A stretch of 64,000 nt of DNA from NCBI RefSeq assembly GCF_020829645.1, contig NZ_JAIVFS010000025.1, positions 1-64,000 of the forward strand, given 5' to 3'. Every line of letters begins with the position of its first letter. Within the stretch, counting starts at the first letter, position 1. Below, piece after piece: positions 17,657 to 27,233 of this stretch. The stretch comes from Nostoc mirabile CHAB5784. GTDB lineage: Bacteria; Cyanobacteriota; Cyanobacteriia; Cyanobacteriales; Nostocaceae. The notes beneath the pieces were generated by a model that did no database searches, had not been told where the DNA came from, and saw only the letters and a program-made list of their open reading frames with translations. The position numbers were made by a program, and so were the translations under genes.

Positions 17657-18424
17657 TCAGTCCTTAGTTATCAACTCTCTTTCTTCAGGAAGTAAGGTAG
17701 TTTCATCATCAGGGCGATCGCCATCTACCGATTTGGCTATAGTTCTATAGGGTTTGATAATTAGACTGACGCCAATTGTCCAACCTAATGCAACCATCCA
17801 ACCTGCGAGAACGTCACTGGGAAAATGTACCCCCAGATAGAGACGACACCACGCAATAGCTATTACATATAAGCTGCCGAGGATGAGAACTAACCAGCGC
17901 CGGGAGGTATCCCAAGTTAAAAATAGCAAAATTGCTACTACAGTTATACTCGCCATAGCATGACCACTGGGAAATGCAAAACTAGACTCAGGCGCAATGG
18001 ACTGCCACAATTGTGGACGCACTCGATGCATTAATTCCTTTGCTGTGCGGTTGATGATCACACTTCCCACTGAGACGGTGAGTAAATAAGCTAGCGATCG
18101 CCAGCGTTTTTGAAGTAATAATATGAGTGCGATCGCACCTAAAATCGGTATCGCCGTCCAAGGCTCTCCAATTCTCGCTAGCGTCACGGCTAAAACATCA
18201 AGCTGTGGGTTTGCTGTAGAATGAACTGCTAACAAAATAGGCACATCCCACGGGAAGCCAGCTTGATTCTCCCATATCTTCACTGTCAGAATTTCAAAAA
18301 CCTGCAAAGGTAAGTAAACTCCTATCAAGAGAAGTAAGAGCGATCGCCAACGGGCAATCAACAGGTTTTTGAGAAAAGAAAGAGGCGACTGAATCTCTAT
18401 ATTGGCTTTTTTCACTTTTTCCAT
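17657..18424 (-). CDS. PAP2-family membrane phosphatase
   Basis: Protein of 255 residues with six predicted membrane helices. The three motifs of type 2 phosphatidic acid phosphatases are visible: KELMHRVRP (KxxxxxxRP), the central FPSGHAMAS and the terminal CRLYLGVHFPSD. These give the catalytic His pair and phosphate-binding Arg. Likely substrates are lipid phosphates such as phosphatidic acid or undecaprenyl pyrophosphate; sequence alone does not decide. The active site would face the periplasm. It is monocistronic, with a polar, acidic C-terminal tail. Confidence 0.92.
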   Translation of the reverse strand: MEKVKKANIEIQSPLSFLKNLLIARWRSLLLLLIGVYLPLQVFEILTVKIWENQAGFPWDVPILLAVHSTANPQLDVLAVTLARIGEPWTAIPILGAIALILLLQKRWRSLAYLLTVSVGSVIINRTAKELMHRVRPQLWQSIAPESSFAFPSGHAMASITVVAILLFLTWDTSRRWLVLILGSLYVIAIAWCRLYLGVHFPSDVLAGWMVALGWTIGVSLIIKPYRTIAKSVDGDRPDDETTLLPEERELITKD

Positions 18425-18574
18425 ATTAAGTCCGTTGTCATCAATTAACGTAGAAGTTGTTTCTCAATGTCATCTATCAGGAGACAGCTTTAGTTACTTT
18501 GACTCATGAACACTAAATAAACTTAATCATGTTATTTTGAGCCAAGCATGTCGAAAGTTTCACGAATTCACAGA

Positions 18575-19816
18575 TTACAAAATACTAGAATTTTGAGAAG
18601 CTCCACAATGTTTACAATAGGGCAAATGTTTATAAGTAAGATTATGGCAGTTTTGACATTCAATATCTTGATAATAACCACAGTGCGGACAGTAAGTATC
18701 AAGGTGTCGAATTTTCTTGGCGCAATTTACACAGCGTGATTTTTGAACTCTGCTAGCTGCCTGGACTTTAACATTAAAGACAAACTTTTGAAAAAACTGG
18801 ATAATTCCAAAACCGATAATTGGAATTAGCAAGATATAAACATAATTTATCAGGAAAAGTAAACCACCAAAAAGGGCGCTAATAATATCAAAGAGAAATT
18901 TAAATATTGCCCCGATTTGAAGAAATTCAAATATTTTAACGATTAATGGGATAAAAAAGATGACTAGCAAATGCCAGCTAATTAGCGAGATGAGTCCATA
19001 TCCTCTTCTTTGGGCAAATTTGTGAACTGATAAGGCAATGAGAATCAACGGTAGAAGAAAGAGGGACTGAAAAGCAAGCTGGATACTTGGATACCAAAAT
19101 GATGCCTGCTCGTAGCCTTTGTCAACTTCCCCGAATTGATTGTCATCTTTAAGAAAGGCTAGAAAACTAATGCTTTCTGGTTTGGCAAGCAGTTCATTTT
19201 TAAGAGTAGAATTTTCTTGTTTAAGGGTAGAAATTTGGCGATTATTTTGTTCTAATGTTTGTTTAGCTTTCTCAGCACTGACTTGATTAATTGATTGTTC
19301 ACGACCCTGACCTGCAATTTTTTCTAAGAGGGTTGAGTCATATTGGGCTTTAATAGTGCGATTTGCTTGTTCAAGCGAACTGATTTTCGCTTGTTTCTGA
19401 TCAATAGTTTTGATGATTTGCTCCTTTTGGGGATTGTTAAGTTTATCTTTGTAGTCGGCATATTGTAAGCACGTTTTAGAAACCTTACCCAGATGTCCTG
19501 CTTCGGCTTGTTGATAGTTTCGCTGAAAACTGAGTTGATTATTCAGATTATCTGGCAATGAAAGTTTAACAATTTCATAGTCTTTCTCTTGAGTGGTTTT
19601 TGTCCGGTAATTTTGCCACTCTGAATAACATGGATAAGCCTCAGTTGGGCTGATATGCCATCTACTAATATCATCGAGTCCGGTAAAAACATTAATCAAA
19701 ATAAAAATATCAATTAAAATAATGACAATCAAACTTACTTTATTCACTGGTTCGTTGTTGATTGTCCTTGATTTACTAAAAAATTGGCTCAAAATTCGGC
19801 GGATTCTAGCAAACAT
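18575..19816 (-). CDS. Membrane protein with coiled coil and C-terminal zinc ribbons
   Basis: Unrecognised protein of 413 residues with a modular layout. One membrane helix lies at about residues 27-45. An extracytoplasmic region contains a coiled coil (about 115-210, rich in Gln, Lys and Glu), and a cluster of hydrophobic helices spans about 240-345. At the C-terminus are paired zinc ribbons (CVNCAKK, CPHCGYY, CQNCHNL, CKHCGAS), eight cysteines in four CxxC pairs. Such ribbons usually mediate protein or nucleic-acid contacts in the cytoplasm. The combination may suit a membrane scaffold or sensor; no function can be assigned. Confidence 0.7.
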   Translation of the reverse strand: MFARIRRILSQFFSKSRTINNEPVNKVSLIVIILIDIFILINVFTGLDDISRWHISPTEAYPCYSEWQNYRTKTTQEKDYEIVKLSLPDNLNNQLSFQRNYQQAEAGHLGKVSKTCLQYADYKDKLNNPQKEQIIKTIDQKQAKISSLEQANRTIKAQYDSTLLEKIAGQGREQSINQVSAEKAKQTLEQNNRQISTLKQENSTLKNELLAKPESISFLAFLKDDNQFGEVDKGYEQASFWYPSIQLAFQSLFLLPLILIALSVHKFAQRRGYGLISLISWHLLVIFFIPLIVKIFEFLQIGAIFKFLFDIISALFGGLLFLINYVYILLIPIIGFGIIQFFQKFVFNVKVQAASRVQKSRCVNCAKKIRHLDTYCPHCGYYQDIECQNCHNLTYKHLPYCKHCGASQNSSIL

Positions 19817-20198
19817 ATTGTCTTTTAAATAAAGGGGAATTCAATCCGAATCAATTTTATCGGATAAGTAGTGAATAGCTAGACAAAACTACATCTATTC
19901 ATCTGAAGATTTGTTAATTGCTGAATAGAAACAAAATCCCCAACTTCTTTGAGAAGTCAGGGATTTGTCAATACTGCGTAGGTTTTGAGTCGATCCCCCC
20001 AACCCCCCTTAAAAAGGGGGGCTTATTTTCCCCCTTTTTAAGGGGGACTAAGGGGGATCTTCAATGACTATGCACCAAAACCCGAGCAGTATTGAGGGAT
20101 TTGTAGCTTTCAATTTTCACAAATCAGGCTATGGTCAAAAATACCGTGACTTTCACCTGAAGTTGATACAGGTGACGCCTGTGTGCGCCAACTGAAAC
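19817..20198. repeat. Intergenic palindromic repeat of CCCCC/GGGGG blocks
   Basis: Between about 19997 and 20047 two palindromic blocks (CCCCCTTAAAAAGGGGG and its complement) lie in inverted order around GCTTATTTT, giving a long GC-capped hairpin followed by GGGGGATCTT. Related blocks occur near 35990 and 42971. It lies downstream of the Prx-Grx gene and could end its transcript. Confidence 0.6.
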
Positions 20199-20933
20199 CT
20201 ATTTAGCAGCGAAGTAGGCTTCTAATGCCTCAGAACCACCAATTAATTTACCATCGATAAACACTTGGGGAACTGTTGTCGCACCTGTAACCGCTCGTAA
20301 CGAGCGGGTGGTGATATCCTTACCCAAGGTAATTTCTTCGTAGTTAATGCCATGTTCCTTGAGCATCGTCTTGGCACGGGCACAGAAGGGACAACCCACT
20401 TTGGCAAACAGAGAAACTACTTCGGGCTTCACTGCTTGGGGGTTGATATATCTGAGCATTGTCTCAGCATCGGATACCTTAAAAGGATCTCCTGGCTCGT
20501 CTGGCTCAATAAACATTTGGTTAATTACACCATCTCTTACCAGCATAGAATAGCGCCACGATCGCTTCCCAAACCCTAAGTCTGATTTATCTACCAGCAT
20601 CCCCATGCCTTCAGTAAATTCACCATTACCATCGGGAATGAGTGTGATATTTTCTGCTTCTTGATCCTTTGCCCATTCGTTCATTACAAAGGCATCATTC
20701 ACAGAAATACAGATAATGTCATCAACTCCATTTTCTTTGAAAACCCTGGCCAATTCGTTATAACCAGGGAGATGAGTTGATGAACAAGTCGGTGTATAAG
20801 CACCTGGTAAGGAGAAGACAACCACTGTCTTATTAGCAAACAATTGATCGGTTGTCACATCCACCCACTGGTTGCCCACACGAGTATGAAAAGTGACGCT
20901 GGGAACTCTTTCTCCTCGGCGATTGGGGAACAT
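20199..20933 (-). CDS. Peroxiredoxin-glutaredoxin fusion protein
   Basis: Hybrid antioxidant enzyme of 244 residues. Residues 1-165 form a Prx5-type peroxiredoxin with the peroxidatic cysteine in PGAYTPTCSSTHLPGY. Residues 170-244 form a glutaredoxin with the CPFC redox pair and TVPQVFIDGKLIGG, the glutathione-binding cis-proline segment. The fused domain lets glutathione reduce the peroxidase directly, so peroxides are removed at the cost of GSH. Both active sites are complete. A similar fusion is known from other bacteria. It is monocistronic and lies in a run of redox-related genes. Confidence 0.95.
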   Translation of the reverse strand: MFPNRRGERVPSVTFHTRVGNQWVDVTTDQLFANKTVVVFSLPGAYTPTCSSTHLPGYNELARVFKENGVDDIICISVNDAFVMNEWAKDQEAENITLIPDGNGEFTEGMGMLVDKSDLGFGKRSWRYSMLVRDGVINQMFIEPDEPGDPFKVSDAETMLRYINPQAVKPEVVSLFAKVGCPFCARAKTMLKEHGINYEEITLGKDITTRSLRAVTGATTVPQVFIDGKLIGGSEALEAYFAAK

Positions 20934-21250
20934 AATTTTGCTTGCCTTTAGTAATCAATTCCAGTCATAACCTATCATGGGAAGACTGGTGTAGTGTAAC
21001 TATCAATCAGCTAAAAAACTTCATTAATAAAACAGAATTCAGAAGTCAGAAGTCAGAATACTCTACCCATGTTCGCGCAGCGTCCCGCTCTTAAGGGATG
21101 GAGTAATAACCGGAAGAATATTTGAATTTCGTTGCGCCTATAAGGGGCAAGATTTTAAACCAATATTCATTACCCAGCGATGCACTGAGTTTCAACTGCG
21201 CTCAACTACCCCTATTCGTTGTGTCGGACTCCACCAATTCATGCTGAATT
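20934..21250. other. Intergenic region between Prx-Grx and a hydrolase
   Basis: Contains GAATTCAGAAGTCAGAA-type short repeats near 21037 and their inverted partner near the end, around a degenerate middle with GCGCAGCGTCCCGCTC. No gene or clear terminator is seen. Confidence 0.4.
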
Positions 21251-22192
21251 CTAACTCTTGGGTTCTGAATTCTCGTTGATAAATGGCGCGATCGCTGCGA
21301 CAAATTCAGCAGTTGATTCATAGGGTAAAACATTGCGCCCATTTATTTTTATACCTCGACCTTGAGGCAAATAGGCGAGATAATGAGTCAAGCGTTCGTC
21401 TGGCGTTTCTTTTTTACCTTTTTGACTAATACTCGATGCACTCTCCCCCATAACCACTAATGTTGCTTGCTCAATAGAGGCGATAGAATTAGTATAATCC
21501 TGTCGCCAAAACCCTGCTAGAAAAGAAAACACTCCATGACGACTAGCGGGATTTTCTGCACCTGCAAGCAATGTATTCAACCACTCTGCATCCACAGCAT
21601 TATCAGAAGCAAAAAGTTGACGAGTCGAGAAAGAATGTAAAAACTTTCGGGTGCGTGCATAGCGATAAAAAGCACTCCCAAAAGGCGAATCTAACAGATT
21701 CCAAGTAAATTTTTGCCGCCATTCTGGTGATTTATTTGTCATCAAAGCCCACGTTGGAGGCCCAGAGAGTACAAGTCTGGCAATTAAGTTTGATTGCTTT
21801 TGAACTAATGCGAGCGCAACTGGTAATAAAGCACCTTGTACTACTACAATCACAGGTTTTTGCACTACTGTTTGTAAAAAGTACTGCAACTGTTCTGCCC
21901 AATCACTAGGAGTGTAAGCCATATAAGGCATATCACTTTCGCCACATCCTAGTAAATCAGGGTTGTAAATTGAATTCCTCTGACCTGTATTATACCATTC
22001 CCGACAAAATCGCTGCCAAAATTGCCGCGATAATCCAACGCCAATAGGATGAATTAACAGTAAGGGAATGCCTTCAGGTGTTGTGTTAGTTGGTTGATGA
22101 ACTTCATAGGCGCAACGATAATTCTGCCAACTGTAAAACTGGCTAGGAGATGCTGTCAAATTGGTTGTGTTAGTTACAGCAGATGGTTGCAT
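21251..22192 (-). CDS. Alpha/beta-hydrolase fold protein, nucleophile serine apparently absent
   Basis: Protein of 313 residues with the alpha/beta-hydrolase layout: LLLIHPIGVGLSRQFW (oxyanion region), NPDLLGCGESDMP, and a nucleophile-elbow position reading VVVQGALLPVALAL. Active members have G-x-S-x-G at the elbow; here the central residue is Ala and the second Gly is missing. Other motifs are intact, so this is either non-catalytic or uses an unusual residue. It lies 22 bp downstream of the SDR gene and probably forms an operon with it. I do not assign a substrate. Confidence 0.8.
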   Translation of the reverse strand: MQPSAVTNTTNLTASPSQFYSWQNYRCAYEVHQPTNTTPEGIPLLLIHPIGVGLSRQFWQRFCREWYNTGQRNSIYNPDLLGCGESDMPYMAYTPSDWAEQLQYFLQTVVQKPVIVVVQGALLPVALALVQKQSNLIARLVLSGPPTWALMTNKSPEWRQKFTWNLLDSPFGSAFYRYARTRKFLHSFSTRQLFASDNAVDAEWLNTLLAGAENPASRHGVFSFLAGFWRQDYTNSIASIEQATLVVMGESASSISQKGKKETPDERLTHYLAYLPQGRGIKINGRNVLPYESTAEFVAAIAPFINENSEPKS

Positions 22193-22214
22193 AATTCCTA
22201 GTTTTTAATACTTA

Positions 22215-23036
22215 CTAAAAAATCATCTGTGGATGAATTAACTGATATCCAGCCTCTTTCAGCTTTTCATTCGATACCCAAGCATTATATGGGCGGGTAC
22301 TCTTAATAGAAGTATCCCATATAACTTTGGGTAAATTATGTTTTTCAAATAGGCTATCTAGCAAATCTTGACTGGTGAGATGTGCATCATCTACCAGATT
22401 ATAAATCCCTTGCAAACGACGGTGACGGGCAAATTCTATCGCACCAACAATATCATTTAGGTGAATCCAATTTGTGATATCCTCGCCACCAGGACGGGTT
22501 GTACCAGAATATCTACTAAATATTTTCAACAGTTCTCTACCAGGGCCATAAATTCCTCCTAAGCGAAAGATACAAACGCGGAGATTTTCGCTAGATGCTG
22601 ATAGCAGCACATCCTCTGTTTTTCGGAGAATTTGTGCATTTAAATTAGCGGGTGCAAGCGGTGTTTCTTCATCTACCCATACACCATTTCTGTCACCATA
22701 CACTGCATAGCTACCTGTGTAGATTAATTGTTTTACACTCGGAACCTGCTGCAAGGATGAAACTAAAGTTTGAGCAGTTTGTAGATAAGTTTCTTCATAA
22801 ACTTCTGCGCCTTTTGCACCAACACTCAAAACTACAACATCTTCATCGTGCAAAACTGATTTTAGACTATCTAAGTCATTACCACGGGTAACTACAACTC
22901 TTTCAGATACTGATTTTAGTGCCGGGACACGCTCAGAAGAAGTTGTGGTTACACTGACAACAAAATCCCCCTTTTTATGCCAATATTCAGCAACTTTATA
23001 ACCAACATAACCACAACCAATGATTGCAACGTTCAT
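22215..23036 (-). CDS. NAD(P)-binding SDR/epimerase family protein
   Basis: Protein of 273 residues with the N-terminal Rossmann glycine motif GCGYVGYKVAEYW binding NAD(P), then LIYTGSYAVYGDRNG, where S and Y stand in the expected catalytic positions of extended SDRs. The sequence LGGIYGPGRELLK and ITNWIHLNDIVGAI fit nucleoside-diphosphate-sugar epimerase relatives. The substrate is unknown. It is followed at close spacing by the alpha/beta-hydrolase-like gene. Confidence 0.85.
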   Translation of the reverse strand: MNVAIIGCGYVGYKVAEYWHKKGDFVVSVTTTSSERVPALKSVSERVVVTRGNDLDSLKSVLHDEDVVVLSVGAKGAEVYEETYLQTAQTLVSSLQQVPSVKQLIYTGSYAVYGDRNGVWVDEETPLAPANLNAQILRKTEDVLLSASSENLRVCIFRLGGIYGPGRELLKIFSRYSGTTRPGGEDITNWIHLNDIVGAIEFARHRRLQGIYNLVDDAHLTSQDLLDSLFEKHNLPKVIWDTSIKSTRPYNAWVSNEKLKEAGYQLIHPQMIF

Positions 23037-23157
23037 GACAAATTAGACACAAATAAATTAAACTACTCATTGAGAAAATATTCTCAATTAAGGGACTGGA
23101 CGTAAATAAATTAACACTCCAGAGCCAAAAATCAATACCAATAGTACAACCTAATGA

Positions 23158-23643
23158 CTATTTAGCTAATTCTTTCTCAATTATGGCAATGATTTCTGGT
23201 GAATTTGGCTGGACACTACTATTAAATCTAGCTATCACTTCACCTTGTTTATTAACTAAAAATTTTTCAAAGTTCCAAGCAACAGTTCCGGTCGGCTCAA
23301 CGGCTTTGGTAAGTCTCTCATACAGTGGATGCTGCTGTGAGCCTTTGGCATGAACTTTATCGAATAGTTCAAAGGTAACACTATATTTACTCGTGCAGAA
23401 TTGCACAATCTCTTCATTGCTTCCTGGTTCCTGCGCTCCAAAATCGTTACAGGGGAACCCCAAAATACGTAACCCTGCTTCCCCATACTTCTGGTTCAAT
23501 GTTTCTAACCCTTCGTATTGAGAAGTATAACCGCAGTAGGAAGCCACATTCACAATTAAGAGTACCTTCCCGGTATACTCGTTTAATTGCTTATCCTCAC
23601 CGTTGATAGTCTTAACTGCGATATCCGAAATTGTCTTACTCAT
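23158..23643 (-). CDS. Glutathione peroxidase family protein (thioredoxin-type)
   Basis: Peroxidase of 161 residues that reduces hydroperoxides. The tetrad is present: Cys in NVASYCGYTSQY (Cys, not selenocysteine), Gln in GAQEPGSNEE, and Trp-Asn in VAWNFEKFL. A second cysteine in IVQFCTSKY is at the resolving position used by thioredoxin-dependent members. The usual NQFG is NDFG here. It is cytoplasmic with no signal peptide, and monocistronic. With the nearby Prx-Grx fusion it fits a peroxide-defence group, although the two are not in one operon. Confidence 0.93.
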   Translation of the reverse strand: MSKTISDIAVKTINGEDKQLNEYTGKVLLIVNVASYCGYTSQYEGLETLNQKYGEAGLRILGFPCNDFGAQEPGSNEEIVQFCTSKYSVTFELFDKVHAKGSQQHPLYERLTKAVEPTGTVAWNFEKFLVNKQGEVIARFNSSVQPNSPEIIAIIEKELAK

Positions 23644-25148
23644 CTTGAATCTGATTTATAGGGAATATTGCCAAGTCTCCCATATTACAGGTACTGTAAA
23701 CCCTCTTTTTTTAAGGAAATTAGGTTTGTTAGCCTTGTTTCCTCCTACGGTTCTATTTAATTTAGCCTATAAGCTTGTATGGGAGTTTCGATAGATGTTT
23801 CCGTCGCTGATTCGTGCTTAATGAGCAAGGCGATGTCTAACGATAAGCCAGAAAGTGGAGAGTCCTTGCTCAACTAGCGCACCCAATCAATTAAGATAGC
23901 GATCGCCTGTGAGTTTACCTGAGTCATAACTCTTATGTAAATAGCTCGATCAATCCAGTATCTGAGGATAAGCTTGGAAATCTGCGTTGCTTTTAATACA
24001 AATCTTTTCGCAGGGATGAATTATGAATTATCTTAACCTTCGTGTTGAGTTTATCTCTACAAGGGTCACTTTTATCAACAAGATTGCATGGTGGAGGCTG
24101 TGGGCAATTTATCGGTTATTTCACCCAGTGGTCGGTTTAAAGGAGAATTACTGGTCTTCAATGTAGCTTTTAAAGTAACAAAAAATTAATTTTTTGTATA
24201 AAAATTTAATATTATTCATAATTGTCCTATCCTGAAATCGAAAAATACCTACCTATAAAGGATATAGATGCTTGACTTGTTGCATCAGGAGCTATTTGCC
24301 ATAACAAAAGCAAAAAAATGTATTCTGCGATACAGTTTTTTGGTTTGAGTAAATAGACAATCAGTCAAATTTATCCGTCTAGGCATAAATTTACCAAGGG
24401 TAAAATAGGAAGTAGTCTCTTGAAGAAGAATTCAGAAGTCAGAATTCAGGAGTCATAATCAATCAGTCGGGGATTCAGACCCGCGACTACGAAAGTTGAC
24501 CACCAAAAATTCTAGTTTTGTGGGGGTGCAAAAACGCCGATTATTCAGACGCCAGTCATACAGAATACCCAACTGAATTCTGACGACTGACGCATGTATT
24601 CTGTTCGATAATTTCTGTAAAGCTCCCACTATTGAGTCTTTATCTGAAACTACAACTAAACTGCAAATTTCCATTGATACTACCTGCGTACTAATCACTA
24701 GTTTTTTAGTATTCTTCATGAAATTGGCTTTGCCATGTTAGAAGCAGGTTTGATCTGCCAAAGAGGTGTAGTTAATGCCTTACTAGAAAACTCAATTGAC
24801 CTCGCTGTAACCATCTTAGTGTTGGAAAAATCGGCTGTAACTGTGTTGCACCCTTTTTTCTAGACATAATATTGACAATTTCTGGCAATTTGCTGCACAA
24901 AACTTCTTTGTGAAAAATTAAAGATTAAGTAAAGAACACTTGACTGTTTCAGAAACTACACCATAATTACTTAAGAATAGCTAAAAAAAATATTTACAGA
25001 TGTGCCAAGAGTTTCCTAAACTCCTACTAAGGTAATTTTGTTTTCTGGTTTTTAAACAAGTGGTCTAAAGGAAAAATATCAAAAACCACTGGATTAAACT
25101 TCGGACGGTAGTTTTTTCTGCTTAACCTGTTTTTTCCCTTTTTTAAGG
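23644..25148. other. Long intergenic region upstream of amt
   Basis: About 1.5 kb without an intact gene. It holds short GAATTCAGAAGTCAGAA-type repeats near 24425 and a decayed ammonium-transporter fragment (24631-24815). The leader of the amt gene is AT-rich. I looked for an NtcA site (GTA-N8-TAC) in the last 250 bp and did not find a clear one. Confidence 0.6.
24631..24815 (+). pseudogene. Ammonium transporter remnant, frameshifted
   Basis: Frame one reads TTTKLQISIDTTCVLITSFLVFFM; after a frameshift it continues GFAMLEAGLICQRGVVNALLENS. Together these align with the intact transporter downstream (AELKVALDTLWVAIAAFLVFFM, then GFCMLETGFCRQKNAVNVLSKN). This is the end of helix one and start of helix two of an Amt protein. 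Only about 60 codons remain, with a frameshift and no signal sequence, so it is a decayed partial duplicate or a remnant of a former tandem amt copy. Confidence 0.8.
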
Positions 25149-26726
25149 ATGATGTTCAAATTCATGTACAAACAAAAATCGAAAACAAAAAATAGGCGTC
25201 TGTCTGCAAGAAATTACGCTGTCAATCCACAGATAAACTCAAAAGTCAAGCTATTTAATCTAGCAATTAAGCGACTCTCTCCCAGTTGGCAAGCCTGCTT
25301 ACCTTTAGCTTGTCTGATTGTGTTGGGTTGGGGTTATGCCGCAGTTGCCCAAACTCCAGCCGCAGGGCCAACGACAGCAGAACTCAAAGTTGCTCTTGAT
25401 ACACTGTGGGTTGCGATCGCTGCCTTTTTAGTGTTCTTCATGAACGCTGGTTTTTGTATGTTAGAAACTGGCTTCTGTCGCCAGAAAAACGCTGTCAACG
25501 TTCTTTCCAAAAACTTGATTGTATTTGCTTTATCCAGCATTGCCTTTTGGGTGCTCGGTTTTGGCTTAATGTTCGGTGATGGCAACGACTTCTTTGGATT
25601 GAATGGGTTTTTCTTAGGAGGAGCAGATAACAGTCCCGCCACAGGAGACGCTTATAAAGGTGTTTTCGGTGCTATTAGTTGGGCTGGTGTACCTTTAGCT
25701 GCCAAGTTTTTATTCCAGCTAGTGTTTGCTGGAACAGCAGCAACAATCGTTTCTGGTGCAGTAGCCGAACGGATTAAGTTTGTTGATTTCTTAATTTTCA
25801 GCCTCTTACTTGTAGGTATTCTCTACCCCATCACCGGACACTGGATTTGGGGAACTGGTTGGCTAGCAGACAGAGGCTTTTGGGATTTTGCCGGTTGTAC
25901 GGTGGTTCACTCCGTAGGTGGCTGGGCAGCTTTGATGGGAGCAGCATTTCTTGGGCCCCGCCTTGGTAGATATCAAGATAGGCAAGTTGTTGCTATGCCT
26001 GGTCACAACATGAGTATTGCCACTTTGGGCTGTCTGATCCTGTGGTTGGGCTGGTTTGGTTTCAACCCCGGTTCTGTGATGGCTGCCGATCCTAGTGCGA
26101 TCAGTCACATTGCTGTAACCACTAACATGTCTGGTGCTGCCGGTGGAATTTCCGCTACAATTACAGCTTGGTTGTACTTAGGTAAACCAGACCTGTCAAT
26201 GATTATCAATGGTATTTTGGCTGGCTTGGTTGGTGTTACAGCGTCTTGTGCTTACGTAGGCATTCCTGCTTCTTTACTCATTGGGTTGATTGCTGGAGTA
26301 CTGGTAGTTTTTTCTGTAACATTCTTTGACAAACTTGGTATTGATGACCCAGTGGGAGCTACCTCAGTTCACCTAGTTTGTGGCATCTGGGGAACTCTAG
26401 CAGTGGGTCTGTGGGCAGTTGGCCCTGGTGTTTATTCCTGGTATAGCGATACACTTGGCCCAGCAAAAGGTTTATTTGCAGGTGGTGGTTTTGGACAGTT
26501 CGGTGTTCAGTTGCTGGGCGTTGTCTCAGTAGGCGGCTTCACTGTCTTACTCAGTAGCATCTTTTGGCTAGCACTGAAAGCTACTTTAGGTATCAGAGTA
26601 TCCAAAGAAGAGGAACTAGAAGGTTTGGATATCGGTGAACACGGTATGGAAGCCTACAGTGGATTTCTCAAAGAAGGTGATGGAACTGGATTTTCTGAAG
26701 AACAAAGCTCAATTGGGAGATTTTAG
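25149..26726 (+). CDS. amt: Ammonium transporter (Amt family)
   Basis: Integral plasma-membrane protein of 525 residues that imports ammonium or retains leaked ammonia. A long N-terminal region with a signal-like hydrophobic segment (ACLPLACLIVLGWGYAAVAQ) precedes 11 helices. Family landmarks are FMNAGFCMLETGF, DFAGCTVVHSVGGWAAL with the first pore histidine, and GATSVHLVCGIWGTLAV with the second. It is followed 6 bp after the stop by a MITE with a strong palindrome, then a terminator-like hairpin. Regulation by NtcA is usual for cyanobacterial amt genes, but I see no clear site. Confidence 0.96.
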   Translation: MMFKFMYKQKSKTKNRRLSARNYAVNPQINSKVKLFNLAIKRLSPSWQACLPLACLIVLGWGYAAVAQTPAAGPTTAELKVALDTLWVAIAAFLVFFMNAGFCMLETGFCRQKNAVNVLSKNLIVFALSSIAFWVLGFGLMFGDGNDFFGLNGFFLGGADNSPATGDAYKGVFGAISWAGVPLAAKFLFQLVFAGTAATIVSGAVAERIKFVDFLIFSLLLVGILYPITGHWIWGTGWLADRGFWDFAGCTVVHSVGGWAALMGAAFLGPRLGRYQDRQVVAMPGHNMSIATLGCLILWLGWFGFNPGSVMAADPSAISHIAVTTNMSGAAGGISATITAWLYLGKPDLSMIINGILAGLVGVTASCAYVGIPASLLIGLIAGVLVVFSVTFFDKLGIDDPVGATSVHLVCGIWGTLAVGLWAVGPGVYSWYSDTLGPAKGLFAGGGFGQFGVQLLGVVSVGGFTVLLSSIFWLALKATLGIRVSKEEELEGLDIGEHGMEAYSGFLKEGDGTGFSEEQSSIGRF

Positions 26727-26732
26727 GGTAAA

Positions 26733-26829
26733 TACAGCAGATTGCAACAGGCGTGAGGTATAGATAATCGTAGGGGCACAACATGTTGTGCCCCTACCCC
26801 TGTACTTCATTTACCTGAAATACGCTGTA
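26733..26829. mobile_element. MITE, 97 bp, inverted copy of the 14.5 kb element
   Basis: Begins TACAGCAGATTGCAACAGG and ends TTTACCTGAAATACGCTGTA, the reverse of the element at 14472-14567. The 28-bp perfect palindrome (26770-26797) forms a strong hairpin six to seventy bases after the amt stop, so the insertion may now act as its terminator or affect mRNA stability. Confidence 0.8.
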
Positions 26830-26936
26830 TTTTCTTGATTTACTCTTTGGCATATTTCTAATATGAGCTACCAATACACCATTATACACCATTAGTAGAT
26901 TGAACTGATTCCGCAAAATTCTCTATCCAAGCGAGG

Positions 26937-26969
26937 AAAAGTAGGAGGTATAAAACCCCCTACTTTTTC
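26937..26969. terminator. Hairpin followed by a T run, candidate terminator
   Basis: Arms AAAAGTAGGAGG and CCCCCTACTTTT pair with one mismatch around TATAAAA, followed by more T residues. It lies downstream of amt and upstream of the DUF2141 gene on the same strand, the expected place for an intrinsic terminator. Confidence 0.55.
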
Positions 26970-27233
26970 AAATTTTTACATGTAGCATTAGTTACCCTGC
27001 GGGAGCTTGCTACAGTTGGGGTAACAGTCCCCTAGTGAAATGTCTTTAATTTTGAATTTTGAATTGTTAACCCCTTGTCTCTTCGTTAACGCCGACTTAC
27101 TTAGAAAAGTATACAATTAAATATACCAATATCCTTGCGAGTATTAACTGAATAATGCCACCATGAATCTGCCTGATCTGAATCAAAGTTAAAACTTATT
27201 TCAGCAAAACTTATTTTACCTTGTGAAAATTTT

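Noticed and set aside
24900..25148. NtcA site before amt
   Set aside because: No GTA-N8-TAC sequence was found in the leader; GTAATTTTGTTTTC fails at the second half.
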